Assembly: GCA_963573305.1 (NCBI GenBank)
Contig: OY754332.1
Location: 52,117,559-52,181,558, forward strand
From: Pyrrhosoma nymphula
Taxonomy: Eukaryota > Arthropoda > Insecta > Odonata > Coenagrionidae
Direction: 5' to 3'
Length of the DNA stretch: 64,000 nucleotides
Part shown: piece after piece, positions 46,419 through 56,600 of the stretch
Layout of the letters: each line of letters begins with the position of its first letter
Numbering within the stretch: the first letter of the stretch is position 1
Notes under the pieces: generated by a model
Databases searched by the model: none
The model's input: the letters and a program-made list of their open reading frames with translations, nothing else
What the model was told of the DNA's origin: nothing
Program-made: the position numbers and the translations under genes

Positions 46419-48683
46419 TCATCTCTCTTCCACAAAATTTTCATCCACGTCATTATCTAAAATGAAGTTGTGGAGGGTGCAGCTGGCTGCAACTGCCCTA
46501 CACATCAAATCCCTGTTGGACATGTCCATCATTTTTAGCCTCCTGAATTTCCCCTTCAATTGGCCAAAAGCCCTTTCCACTACACTGCGGATTCCACTTA
46601 AGCGGCGGTTGAACCGCTCTTCCGCCTGTGCCAAATGGCCATTGTTCCTGAATGGCGTCATGAGGCAGTTCAATAGTGGATAGGCTGCATCTCCAATCAG
46701 GTGGAAATCAGAAGGTAAAACTTGTTGAACAGTCAGTTTTCGATAGATAGGGGAGTTTCTAAAGACCCGGGCATCATGCATCCGCCCCGGCATGCCAACG
46801 GAAATGTCGATAAATTGTAATTTGTCATTACAGATTCCCTGTAGGATTATCGAGTGGAATCCTTTCCTATTATAATAGTCAATAGGATTCCCTACGGGCT
46901 GCTTAACTGGTATATGGCAACCATCAATAGCCCCCACCACACCGGGTATCCCACGGGACCTCTCCATGAATACCTGAAAGAATAGGGTTATAATAAATCA
47001 TCAATCATTATATTAATGCAGTCAGGGAGTGGGTAGAAGTTTAAAGGGGGATAATAGGGGATGGTCATCAAGATTGCAAGACATAACCAGAATTAGAAAA
47101 TGCTAAGTCAAAAAATACCCCAAGATTATTGGGGATACTATTAATTTGCTGAAGACCTAAAAACAACAAGTTATCATTCAGTGCCTCCGCAGATGTCCCA
47201 TGACATATAGACCTCCATTCGCAGTCCCATGATATATAGACCTCCATTTATAAGGCATTCTGTGTTATAGGTATGAACACTACAAATGGTGCAATACACC
47301 TTATTGTGAAAGTTTCCATGAAATGAATGCCAATGCAACAAGACAAAAAATCTTACTGCACAGCAATATGCAAATGATTTCTTTATAGTGACAGGCAGTG
47401 GTGGAAATTTTTCATCCCTCACTATGTAAATACAAAGCCACATTTGAGTGAAAATATTTCATTGGGCCCAAGTATTTCTTATTTGCCAAGTTGTACCCTT
47501 ATCATACTTACATTTGCAGTTTCTGCAGCTTGTACAGCAGTAGGCCACACTATGTATTCTTCCATCATTGAATGGATGGCTTGTACGATCTCTTCGAACA
47601 CCATATGTGCTGTGCTCGAAGCTATACCAAACCGGTCTCCCACCGAAAGGAAGGACTCCTGTTTGGCTAGGAGCCAGACCCCAACCAACACCTTCTTCTC
47701 CAATGGCACATGGCGGCAGGTTGTTCTAATGTGCCTTCTCACTTGAATTGTGAGCAACTGCAATTAGAAACGTAACCGTGGGATACATAAATATCGATTA
47801 CTGATTGTTTAGGGAGAAAAACATTTACACTACCTATATCTCAGAAATGTAGCTAAGCATTCGCTGCAGTGAAATATATCTGAGACGTGGGATACATTTA
47901 AAAAGCACTAAAGACAGTGAGATGAAAGAGATATGTTAAAGAAATAACAGATATTTAAATTGTGAAGTAAAATAAGATGAAATCAATCATTGAAACTATG
48001 ACATTTTGGAAGCAACTTCCCTGTGGATGGCAAATAGATTACAATTTCAAGCCAGAAGACGGCAAATCCATTCCCTATTTAACATGTATATTACCTTGTG
48101 ACAAGTTAATATACCTATGAAAGGAATACCTTCGCGGGTTGCATATCTCGCATAGGAGCATTTCTCCTACCAAGTGTCTTCTTAAGAGGAACAACGATTT
48201 TAATACAATTATTTCCTTGATTTGGTCACACATTATCAACCTTCTCCTCACTGATGAAAATGTAACCACTAAAACAGCAAATTTAGAGTATTTCCCCCAA
48301 AACTTCCATTTGCCCCTTGATATATCATTTTAAAAGACTTTATGCCACAACTTCACCTCTCTAGCACCATCTCCTACAAATGAAATTATGCGATTCAACT
48401 GAATGATTGGAGTGTAAAGAATTACTACTACATCCAAATTTATCCTAACCTCCATAGTGTTCCTCGACATTCGGAAGTGCTTCCGAAAGTCGTCCATGTT
48501 ATACGCCGGGACAGTCTCCTCGAAATACTCCTCGTTTCTCGGAGGAGGCCCCCGACGTTCACGCACCAGGGCATCGGGATGAGCGGGCTGGAGGAGGTTC
48601 AGCATTTGAGCTGCCAGCTGAGGCACCAACGCAGCATCACCCGCGTCACCGAAGAAAAGCTCGAACACGTCCACATTCTCCAT
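46419..48683 (-). CDS. PIF/Harbinger DDE transposase (three exons, intact)
   Basis: Exons 48683-48450, 47757-47512 and 46973-46419 join in phase 0 at each junction (donors GTTAGG and GTAAGT; acceptors TTGCAG and TTTCAG), giving 344 residues without a stop. Residues 1-78 are the N-terminal region (DDFRKHFRMSRNTME). Residues 79-160 include a helix-turn-helix (SFLSVGDRFGIASSTAHMVF). Residues 161-344 are the DDE catalytic domain, with Asp177 (GAIDGCHI), Asp255 (IGDAAYP) and Glu293 (VVERAFG), all present; HDARVF carries a further conserved Asp227. It cuts and joins the element at 3-bp targets. Full length for the family is roughly 350-400 residues; an optional upstream exon (48994-48857, GTAAGT donor) joined in frame at 48698 would add 51 residues. 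Some divergence in donors makes exact borders inferred. Confidence 0.8.
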
Positions 48684-48856
48684 GACGAGGAATTGGAACT
48701 ATACAAAGGGATCAAATTGTCTTTTAACACCGAATGCAATGACGTAAAAGGTATAATATCACCGTTGAGCAACACAAAGAATGTGGCCCAAGGAAATTAT
48801 TGAAGTAAATAATCTTTGAACCAAGTCATCCAATATATCAATAGGAGTTAACTTAC

Positions 48857-48994
48857 GAAGTTCACACGGCAGCAAGAGCAGCACAGCAAAAAGATAACCG
48901 TCTTCCCTCGGTGAAGTACGTGAATGCAATGCGAGCTCACCAAGGTTAGTGGATCCAAACTTGGTTCATTGTTCATTTCTTCAACTCCTTCCAT
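48857..48994 (-). other. Possible first exon of the Harbinger transposase
   Basis: Minus-strand ATG (48994-48992) opens 46 codons (MEGVEEMNNEPSLDPL...) up to a GTAAGT donor at 48856-48851. The acceptor CTTTGTATAG before 48698 continues the same frame through FQFLV into the methionine at 48683. It would extend the transposase N-terminus. Alternatively a GTGAGC donor inside the exon makes it untranslated leader. Confidence 0.4.
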
Positions 48995-49032
48995 CGCTTC
49001 TCTTCGTGGAAAGGATTAACTGAAGAGCACTC

Positions 49033-49039
49033 TTATATA
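49033..49039 (-). promoter_or_regulatory. TATA box candidate for the transposase gene
   Basis: Minus-strand TATATAA lies about 40 bases upstream of the possible first ATG (48994). A TCAGT initiator-like pentamer follows about 18 bases later, closer than the usual spacing, so the transcription start is uncertain. Confidence 0.35.
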
Positions 49040-49098
49040 CCACAATTTTCCTGGAATTCCTTTTTTAGAGGATTCCGTGGAAGGCAAGGGTCTAAACG

Positions 49099-49378
49099 CA
49101 TTTGTACAATGATGGGCGTTGGCTTTCCGTCGCTGCTTTCTAGGAAAACCCCCTAGGCTCCTTGACCTTGAAGCTTATTTCGTACCACAAGACGAACCCA
49201 CCTTGCAACTAGAGAGTGGTATATACGCATTTGTATGATGACGGGTGTTGGTTTTCCGTTGCTGCTTTCTAGGAAACGATTAAGCTTACATCTCCCTAGC
49301 TAGCATTTGTATAATGACGGGCGTTGGTTTTCCGTTGCTGCTTTCAAGGAAACGATTAAGCGTACATCTCCCTAGCTT
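49099..49378. repeat. Subterminal repeats of the Harbinger element, three copies
   Basis: A block GCATTTGTA..ATGA.GGG.GTTGG.TTTCCGT.GCTGCTTTC.AGGAAA recurs at about 49099, 49217 and 49303. The last two copies are followed by CGATTAAGC.TACATCTCCCTAGCT, with an 86-bp period. It sits between the transposase promoter and the right terminal repeat, where subterminal transposase or Myb-protein sites are often found. A binding role is inference. Confidence 0.75.
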
Positions 49379-49799
49379 GCATATCCATACCTGAAATATA
49401 ATTGGAAGGGAAATCCTGGATTTTTGAGACGTTAGCAGTAGGTTTTATCCACCTTGAGAATTCAAAATTATCAGTATCTACATGTGCAAGCACTTATTAC
49501 AAGGGTAAAAGTAGAGTTACGCTAACTTTATTACTCTCATTCCTCACAGTTTCCACCCTTTTTGGAAATAAGAAATATTCTATACGATGACAGCGCGGAT
49601 TAACACATCTGACATTTGGCTTACAAATAATAGGAAGGTAATTGAGCTTTATTAAACCACTACGAGTCCTTTCCATCAATTATCTCCAATAAGAAATCTG
49701 CGGACGGAGAGAGACTACGATTCAAAAGTTCCACCGTAGCGCTCAGTCTTTTTTCCATTCAGGGGAGCTGAGCACAGGCTAGGTAGCGGTCCGCTCCAC

Positions 49800-49833
49800 C
49801 GCTCCCGGAGCGCTCCGTCCCCTGAATGCGCCC
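49800..49833 (-). repeat. Harbinger right terminal inverted repeat
   Basis: Exact reverse complement of 41525-41558 over 34 bp; ends GAATGCGCCC next to the AAT target duplicate. Confidence 0.9.
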
Positions 49834-49836
49834 AAT

Positions 49837-50430
49837 GGCAAGTTTGTTCTTAGCTTACGTCCCATTAGCAGTTCCGCCAGGGGATACCCAGACTCCAAGG
49901 GTGAAGCACGGTATGCAAGGAGTCCCAACCATGGGTCACTTTCTTTCGCGAGTATGTTTTTCACAGTTTTCCCCGTTGCTCCTGCTTGTCCATTACTCTT
50001 TGGGTAGCATGGGCTGCTAGTTACGAGATTAAATCCGTATTCTTTCGCTAAGTCTCGAAACTCTCTTCCCCCGAATGGCGGTCCATTGTCTGCTCGGACG
50101 ATTTGCGGAATTCCGTGACGCGCGAATATGGATTTTGTTTTTCCAATCACGTTCGGGGCCCTTGTATTTTCCAAATACGCGACCTCCGGGTATTTTGAAA
50201 GATAGTCGACGATGACTAAGTATTCACGCCCTTGGCTGTGGAAAATGTCCATTCCTACCATCTGCCAGGGCCGCGCCGGTGTCTCTGTCGGTCTCAATGG
50301 CTCTACTCGCGGTGGGCGACGTTCGAGACATTCCAGGCACTTGCTTATCATTTCCAGCATTTGATGCGATGATCCTGGCCACCACACTGACTGCTGCATC
50401 CGCGATCCTGCACGCCATTTTCGCACACAC
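49837..50430 (-). pseudogene. Gypsy integrase, N-terminal and core part
   Basis: The minus-strand open frame contains the second half of the HHCC zinc finger (VWWPG...CLECLERRP), MVGMDIF with the first catalytic Asp, VRADNGPPFGGREF with the second Asp, and then SNGQAGATGKTVKN. The last should carry the catalytic Glu at the AE position but shows Gly, so the enzyme would be dead even if whole. It ends at LLMGRKLRTNLPL, where the Harbinger element interrupts it. Residues after that point in the open frame (to 49779) come from the transposon end. Upstream it runs almost directly into the LTR. Confidence 0.75.
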
Positions 50431-50443
50431 CTGTAATTTAAAA

Positions 50444-50653
50444 TAACACCAACTAATTTCGGTTTGGCCTTTTTATTAGGGTAGGGTCCGAGCGACTACA
50501 CCGTTAAGTTCACACAGTAAGACTTCCCACATTCGTAAATGTCTTCGCCTTTTATAGCCGCTGACTCGGGTCGCTTAACGCCAGCTCCGCGTCCTTGGCG
50601 CCGCTACCTTTCCGGCGTTCCTGTTAACTGGGCCTCCACGCAAACCCGCCACA
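50444..50653 (-). repeat. Gypsy 5' LTR (right copy)
   Basis: Same 210-bp sequence as 40848-41057, with differences such as TAGGGT for TAAGGC and TTAACG for TTATCG. The primer site and leader normally found inside it are deleted. Confidence 0.75.
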
Positions 50654-51483
50654 TCCTGGACTTCCTTTCATCCCTTCGCATTCGAACTGCCCACGGCTTA
50701 AAGAGTTCTTTATCCGCAAGGAGTCTATGGATAAATATCCTAGACATTTTGAAAGAACTCTTGTACAACGCAAAATCGCAATTCTGCACCATAACTTTGT
50801 TCGAAGCACTACAACTCACAAATGTGTATCGATCTTAAACAAGTACGAAACGGATATTCTCATTTACAGAAAATTTTTTAAATCTTGTGCTATGGTTATC
50901 GTGGGCATGTATTCCACAAACCGTCCCGAGTATTATTGTCACGTGACCCTGTGACATATTCGCTCGAATCGTCCATTGTCATTTATTGAAGTACTTAAAC
51001 TGAAAATGTATTTGATTCCTGAAGTAGGTAGGTATGTCAATTTATATACGGTTGTGAATTATAAATGAAAGGAGATAGAGAGGGAAAAGTGTTAAATTCG
51101 TGGGTTTGTACATTAAAATGCCTGGTAGCCCATATCATATGCATTCACGTACGCAGAGTAGCAGTAGCGTTGCCAAGTGTTGCCAAGCGTTGTTTTTTTT
51201 GTTTTCAGGGCAGATGTTACCTACATTTATATACTCCGCTACGATAGTGGTGATAGTAACATTCTATGTCAGTAGCTCCTAGTGGCTTGCTGAAAAGAAT
51301 CCACGAATACTATTTTTTTAATATATGACTAAGCGTTCTTAGTATCTAACTAAGTTAATCACCTTACCTGCGCGTATTCGCTGAAATCTATGAATACGGC
51401 CGACTAAGTGTGATGGCCACTTTCTCGATGTCCTTTTTTATGTTCTCAATGCAAATTCTTTTTTGCCATGAAATTTTCTTGAA
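50654..51483. other. No gene recognised
   Basis: Open frames of 60-75 codons on both strands have no known motif; no transposon boundary. Confidence 0.4.
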
Positions 51484-51660
51484 TGAATTCCTCTCGGGTT
51501 TCCAACCGGGTTAAGGTCTGCATGATATACGCCGACGTTTCGTTGGGAAACTCTCCCAACGAAACGTCGGCGTACATCATGGATACCTTAACCCGGTTGG
51601 AAACCCGAGAGGAATTAATTCAAGTAATTCACCGGGAAAAACTTAGATTCTTAATGAAAT
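51484..51660. repeat. Large inverted repeat of Penelope terminal-repeat type
   Basis: Two arms of about 54 bp (GAATTCCTCTCGGGTTTCC... and its inverted partner ending ...GAGAGGAATTAATTC) meet at a 5-nt loop (TCGTTGGGA-AACTC-TCCCAACGA), with a few mismatches. Each arm contains CGAAACGTCGG and TTAACCCGGTTGGAAACCCG, which also occur in the Penelope repeats at 32660-32960 in the same order. The piece is therefore two terminal-repeat ends fused head to head. The 181-codon open frame reading through it is not a gene. Confidence 0.75.
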
Positions 51661-52029
51661 TTTCTCTTTGCACGTTTACCATCAGGAACAGACATAACTG
51701 TGTTGACCTATTACTCTTAACTGTCTTTGCATCAAGTATGGGATTTAAGAACGGTCTACAAGCCTACCGAATTTCAGTTGAAAACCAAGAGTTTGTTTGT
51801 ATAAATGTCTCATTCTATTTTCCGCATAAAGTGCCTCTGTCATTCGGCAATAATTCAGTGTGTGGAATTTTCAGTAAAGTAAATAATAAATTAATCCAAC
51901 TGCCTTCTCACCGCGGCCATATCATGGCCCCTCACCCATGCTCCTCAACTTCGTCTTCATTCCCCTCTCCCCCTTGCACCGCACTCAAATCTTCCATCAC
52001 TATTAGGTTTTCCCCTTTCTTGGACTAAA

Positions 52030-52800
52030 AAATTGTCATGGTGAAAGGGCTTGCGTGATCCGATTACTCCTAGAGCTGAACTGGTGAGAGCACTGCCCCT
52101 GGTACGGCCACTTATGCTAGATAGGTCGAACAAAAAGATACAGTTACCCCAAGGGCTCGGAAGTAGTCCGCGCAACGTTTGTACTTCGGTGAGGTGGCCG
52201 CAAAAGGCGTATGGCCCCAGTTGCGCGGTCTCCTACGTGATCGCGACACTTATAAAACACTATTGAGCAAGACCACGGAACACCATATCAATTTTTAAAA
52301 TCTTGAAATTATGGGCAGTTCTCATGTAACATTTAATCCTGGCAACTACGGGACTCAGCCCGGTGGGTCGGGTGTCGTGCACTGAAGCGGTGGAAGCAAG
52401 GCCCTGGCGGTTGTCATCACACGAAATTCTTTCTCAGAAGTAGAGGCTAATGCAGAATCAGAGGAAAAGAGGATATAGAAGAGGAACGCAACAATCAGAA
52501 TAGGCACATGGAATGTTAGCACTATGTAAGGTCGGGCTAGTTAGAGAATATAAAGCAAGAAATGGAGAGGGTGGGCGTAGACATCATGGGTCTGGGCGTA
52601 GTAGAATAGAATGACAGCGGGGACTACTGGAGCGATGGCCATAGAGTGATATGTAGCGGAGGGAATGAATGCCAGCGCGGGGTTGCTTTCGTAATGAACA
52701 GGAAACTCAGCAGATAAGTAGTGAAAGCAGCACAGGTGAGTGATAGGATCATATTTTTATGGATTCCATTATGGATTCAAAGCGATATTTCGTGACTTGA
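52030..52800 (+). pseudogene. LINE 5' end: UTR and start of endonuclease
   Basis: The 5' part (GGGCTTGCGTGATCC...GAGCTGAACTGG, then ATCCTGGCAACTACGGGACT...GTGGAAGCAAGGCCC) matches the reverse strand of 13.6-14.0 kb. IRIGTWNVSTM (about 52495-52530), then EMERVGVDIMGLGVVE, SDGHRVICSGGNECQRGVAF (about 52630-52695) and SDRIIF are successive blocks of the apurinic-type endonuclease, with stops and shifts between them. It is truncated after about 52800. Confidence 0.6.
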
Positions 52801-53183
52801 GGCCCTCCATGGGCGTTTCCCCAGCCGGAGCGGTTATGGGCGAAGGGTGTAAGAGGCTGTGATGGTTGGTGGCGGTGAGAGGAGGGAGTCACGGGGGGGG
52901 AGGGTGTTCGAGCTGGCCGTTGAGGGGAGGGGAATCGAGTGGGGGGAGGGTCACGTTCAACTAGACAGCGTGGGAGTGACGTTTTTTTTAGAGAAATTAC
53001 TATCGGCTCCAATTTTTAGATCCTTCCAAGACTGGGTACGAGAATTCTAAAACGTACTATAATTGGAATGACATTTGTGGCAAAGCAGCTGTCATTATAA
53101 TTAATTTTCACTGTTCACCAAAATAACTGCGAGAACGCGAGGTGTTTTTGTTGATTTGTGAAAGTGTGTTGAAGAAAGATGGC

Positions 53184-53521
53184 TGTCCTCTCTTTTCGCC
53201 TCGATTGGCCAAAGGTGAGAGAAAAGATAAATTGGTTGAATCACTAAAAAGACATAGAAGTGGACTGTAAGATCTATGGCCAAAAGCAATGCATGACTTA
53301 CCGAATAGAACGTTGAAAAATAACTGCAGGTGCGGTGAGGTGTCTCGAAGTCTGATGGTATGTCGACGGCAATCTGATCGGAACTGCACACGCACTCACA
53401 CGCATGCACACACACACACACACCAAAAAAAGAGAAAAAAAACTCCACGATACGCGGTCATGGCATGCATTGCCCTCTTGTGGCCATAGAGGAAATCAAA
53501 GATTGGCGCGAATACAAAACA
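53184..53521 (-). repeat. BEL 3' LTR
   Basis: In element orientation starts TGTTTTGTATTCGCG and ends GAGAGGACA, the usual TG...CA form. A GGTGGGCGG purine run just before it (about 53523-53540 on the plus strand, read in reverse) is the likely polypurine tract. Contains a GT-rich (TG)n run. Confidence 0.9.
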
Positions 53522-53852
53522 TAACCGCCCACCAAATTTGAGAATCAAATTTTAACTTAAATTTAGTTATGAAAAAAAAATACTAATACTTATCTTGGAA
53601 AAAGGCTCAACAATTTCGTACAAAAAAATAACAGAATACCTTCTCTTTTGGGTAGCTCAAGGGTGTTAGAAGCATAAGGTAAGTTAAAACAAAAGAAAAT
53701 TAAAGGATGCCCGTGAATCTTCACTTTGGAGGGGGCGGTCACCAAAGACTTTGTAGATGGGTAGGACGCCCTCGGAATAAGGATATAGAGCTACCCAGGC
53801 TAACAAGGAAAATAACAAAGAAAATAAAGAAAAAATATCCTTTCATGATCTT

Positions 53853-56600
53853 TTAGGAATCAATTGGTAGCTGTACCAATTGAGCGACAGGTCGTGTTAA
53901 AATTCCTAGTGTATGGCGAAAATTTAACACTCGGACACGACCGTCCTGACCTGGAAATGTTTTCATCACTCTCCCCAATCTCCATTGCTGAGAAGGGGAC
54001 TTATCACTTCGAATCAGTACTAAATCTCCCACGTCTAATTGCGGCTGATCTTTAAACCACTTTGACCGGGTCTGTAACGTGTGTAAATACTCCTTAGACC
54101 ACCTCTGCCAGAAGTGTTGAGCTATTTGCCTCACAAGTTGCCAGCGAGATAACCTACTACTGTTTAATTCTGTTATATCAGACTCTGGCGTGCTAAGGAG
54201 CGGTGCACCTATCAAAAAATGGCCTGGAGTCAGTGCTTCCAACTCATTTGGATTGTTTGAGAGAGCCGTAAGAGGCCGCGAGTTGAGTGTGGCTTCAACT
54301 CGGGCGAACACAGTTGTCAGCTCTTCAAACGTCAACGAACGTTCCCCTATTATTCTGCGCAAAACATTCTTGGCAGTTTTGATATTGGCCTCCCACAAAC
54401 CTCCAAAATGTGGAGCAGCCGGGGGGTTAAAATGCCACGTAATGTGTCTGCTTACGAGTACCTCAGTAATATTATCCTTGAGGAAAATATTGTGAAATTG
54501 TTTGTTTACCCCCATTAGATATCGGCTGTCTCCCTTAAAATTAGTTCCACAGTCAGAATATACGTGAGAGCATAATCCACGTCGCGAAACAAATCTGTCA
54601 AGAGCAGCTAAAAATGCATCAGTAGACAAGTTGGACACGACTTCAAGGTGACAGGCCTTAGTGGCAAAGCAAACAAATAAACACAAGTAAGATTTAGAAA
54701 TTTTGGCATTTTTTCTAATGGATTCCTTTATATAGAAAGGACCACCAAAATCTACTCCCGTGTGGTAAAAAGGACGACTGGGTCGTACTCTCGAAGATGG
54801 AAGGTCACCCATTAGCGGGTACGTAGGTGTGGCTCGCAGCTTGAAACATACAAGGCATTTATAAACGCGCGTCCTGACAGCTTGTTTGGCAGATACGATC
54901 CAATACTTTTGAGAGAGCAAATTCACAAGGGTGGTGGAATTTGCATGATTATACGCCCTATGGTAATGATCTATGATTAGATTAGTCAATGTAGAGCTTT
55001 TTGGAAGCAACAATGGGTGCATCTTAGCGTAGTCCAAACATGAATGCTTTAATCTGCCGCCCACCCTAAGGCAATCGTGGGCATCGATAAACGGAGCTAA
55101 TCTTAGAAGAGTAGTAGAACAAGGCAAACCCCGTTTTATTTGTTTAATATCGCGTTCATAGAAAAACATTTGCGTCGCACGAACGCACGCTATTAAGGCA
55201 TCAGAAAGTTCTGATACACTCAATTTGCCTGTAGGAACCTGTTTCCGTTTGAGATAGGCAACGTATCGCAAACAATAGGCCATTACTCTCTGTAGCCGTG
55301 GCAACGAAGAAAACCTATCAATGAAAGACAAATCCATTGGTATGGTGGTATGAAACATTACAACAGGCCTACAGGGTTTTAATTCAGGCACTTGGCTATG
55401 ATCGATGTTCTCCAGAGAAATTATTTCCCATTGTTTACAAGGATAAGATACCCAGGAGGGGCCATTCCACCACAAATTATGTGCTATTAGCTGTGATGGC
55501 AATACACCACGACTAGCACAATCTGCAGGGTTCCATTTCGTAGATACATGATTCCAAGTTATTCCAACCGAAGAATCAATAATACGTGCTACCCTATGGC
55601 ACACAAATGTTTTAAGTAAATGCTGAGGTGTTTTCAACCAAGATAATACCACGGTAGAGTCACTCCAAGCATGAACTGAAGAGATAGTAACACATCTAGA
55701 TAATGGATGAAAAACATGCTCAATTAATTTTGTTAGCAAGACAGCACCAAGTAGTTCCAGCCTTGGAATGGAGACCGTTTTAATGGGTGCTACCCTCGTT
55801 TTGACCATGAGTAAAGATACGTGACCTTGCATGTCGAGTTTTCCAATACGCAAATAAACAACAGCGGAATAGCCCTTCTCCGAAGCATCACAAAATCCCA
55901 TGAGATGATACTCCCCAATCATTCCGCCCGATAAGTTTGCAGACACAAACCTTTTAATTTTGACCTCCGACAAATAAGGGAGCTGACTAACAAAATCATT
56001 CCAAACTTTCAATAACTGAGGTGGAATAGGGTCATCCCAACCTAAGTCAAGTTTCCATAATTCCTGCATCAAATGTTTGGCCCAAAAAAGAAAATCATTT
56101 AATGACTTTCCTGGTCTGGATGTTGAGGACCCATCGAACACTACTCGCACCTTGGTGGTAGTACTAAAAGGTTTCACCACTGCATGGTGGGGGATATAAT
56201 ACTTCCCCGATCCCCATTTTGAAGGTGACATATGTTCAAGATTCAAGTATTCCTCCAAGAAGGCTGTATATTCAGCATGTAGTTCACCATGCTGTTTGAA
56301 TTTACGCTCTAAGTTCGTAAATCTCCTGATAGCTTGCATTTGTGAGTCCCCCAGGGACAGAGAGAGATCATAGTCTTTTAGTAGCAACGGTACCACATAA
56401 ATTCCATCAGGATTTCGATAATGTAACGTTCTGAATTGCTCCTCAGCGATTTTATCTTCAAGTGAGACATTAAGAAGTGTAGGAAATTCCTCAATTCTCC
56501 AAAAATTCTGTATAGAGTCACTCAGGTCATTGTCAACAGAGGTGAAGCAACTGATCACATTTGAACTTTGATTCGTTGTTCTTGATGCGAGTGGACCCAA
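53853..56600 (-). CDS. BEL/Pao pol: RNase H, integrase and C-terminal domain; RT core deleted
   Basis: A single open frame of about 900 codons (numbering from the upstream methionine at 56651). Residues 30-180 are the pre-RT and first RT strands (SPSKWGSGKYYIPHHAVVKP, TKVRVVFDGSS). At about residue 186 (nt 56085-56095) the frame passes straight into WAKHLMQELW, normally well after the RT palm; roughly 250 residues including the catalytic YxDD motif are missing, in frame. RNase H follows with acidic residues at about 254 (FCDAS), 298 (RLELLG) and 330 (WSDST). Integrase has an H..H...C..C finger (558-600) and a DDE triad near 631 (VDFGG), 698 (SDCGTNF) and 751 (GLWEAN). The tail (830-932) is the BEL-type C-terminal domain. 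It looks competent for RNase H and integrase but not for DNA synthesis. Confidence 0.85.
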   Translation of the reverse strand: MGPLASRTTNQSSNVISCFTSVDNDLSDSIQNFWRIEEFPTLLNVSLEDKIAEEQFRTLHYRNPDGIYVVPLLLKDYDLSLSLGDSQMQAIRRFTNLERKFKQHGELHAEYTAFLEEYLNLEHMSPSKWGSGKYYIPHHAVVKPFSTTTKVRVVFDGSSTSRPGKSLNDFLFWAKHLMQELWKLDLGWDDPIPPQLLKVWNDFVSQLPYLSEVKIKRFVSANLSGGMIGEYHLMGFCDASEKGYSAVVYLRIGKLDMQGHVSLLMVKTRVAPIKTVSIPRLELLGAVLLTKLIEHVFHPLSRCVTISSVHAWSDSTVVLSWLKTPQHLLKTFVCHRVARIIDSSVGITWNHVSTKWNPADCASRGVLPSQLIAHNLWWNGPSWVSYPCKQWEIISLENIDHSQVPELKPCRPVVMFHTTIPMDLSFIDRFSSLPRLQRVMAYCLRYVAYLKRKQVPTGKLSVSELSDALIACVRATQMFFYERDIKQIKRGLPCSTTLLRLAPFIDAHDCLRVGGRLKHSCLDYAKMHPLLLPKSSTLTNLIIDHYHRAYNHANSTTLVNLLSQKYWIVSAKQAVRTRVYKCLVCFKLRATPTYPLMGDLPSSRVRPSRPFYHTGVDFGGPFYIKESIRKNAKISKSYLCLFVCFATKACHLEVVSNLSTDAFLAALDRFVSRRGLCSHVYSDCGTNFKGDSRYLMGVNKQFHNIFLKDNITEVLVSRHITWHFNPPAAPHFGGLWEANIKTAKNVLRRIIGERSLTFEELTTVFARVEATLNSRPLTALSNNPNELEALTPGHFLIGAPLLSTPESDITELNSSRLSRWQLVRQIAQHFWQRWSKEYLHTLQTRSKWFKDQPQLDVGDLVLIRSDKSPSQQWRLGRVMKTFPGQDGRVRVLNFRHTLGILTRPVAQLVQLPIDS

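Larger units (their letters stand above)
41522..49836. mobile_element. PIF/Harbinger DNA transposon, 8309 bp, probably autonomous
   Basis: Perfect 34-bp inverted repeats (41525-41558 and 49800-49833, starting GGGCGCATTCAGGGG) are bordered by AAT on both sides (41522-41524 and 49834-49836), a 3-bp target duplication as PIF/Harbinger elements make. Removing the element plus one AAT joins the gypsy integrase frame exactly, so the insertion is clean. Inside are the two genes typical of this superfamily: a Myb/SANT-like gene (+, 42834-44340) and a DDE transposase gene (-, 46419-48683), convergent. The middle holds a LINE fragment (45576-45845) and a 174-bp tandem repeat, and the right subterminal region holds a third repeat series. 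Intact ends and uninterrupted spliced frames suggest a copy that is, or recently was, active. Confidence 0.85.
40848..50653 (-). mobile_element. Ty3/gypsy relic split by a Harbinger insertion
   Basis: Two 210-bp LTR copies (40848-41057 and 50444-50653) in the same orientation enclose a minus-strand integrase that is cut by the 8.3-kb Harbinger element at 41525-49833. The LTRs differ at four positions seen (about 2%). Without the insertion the gypsy internal part is only about 1 kb. Gag, protease, RT and RNase H are gone, and the right (5') LTR abuts the integrase zinc-finger region after only 14-20 bp. No matching target duplication flanks the pair, so the outer ends may come from recombination between elements. 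Confidence 0.7.

Noticed and set aside
51483..52028. 181-codon open frame
   Set aside because: It runs through the inverted Penelope repeat and adjacent non-coding DNA; no domain.
53289..53489. Open frames with (HT)n and minus-strand (VC)n runs at both BEL ends
   Set aside because: They lie in the LTRs across the CA/TG dinucleotide run and are not coding.
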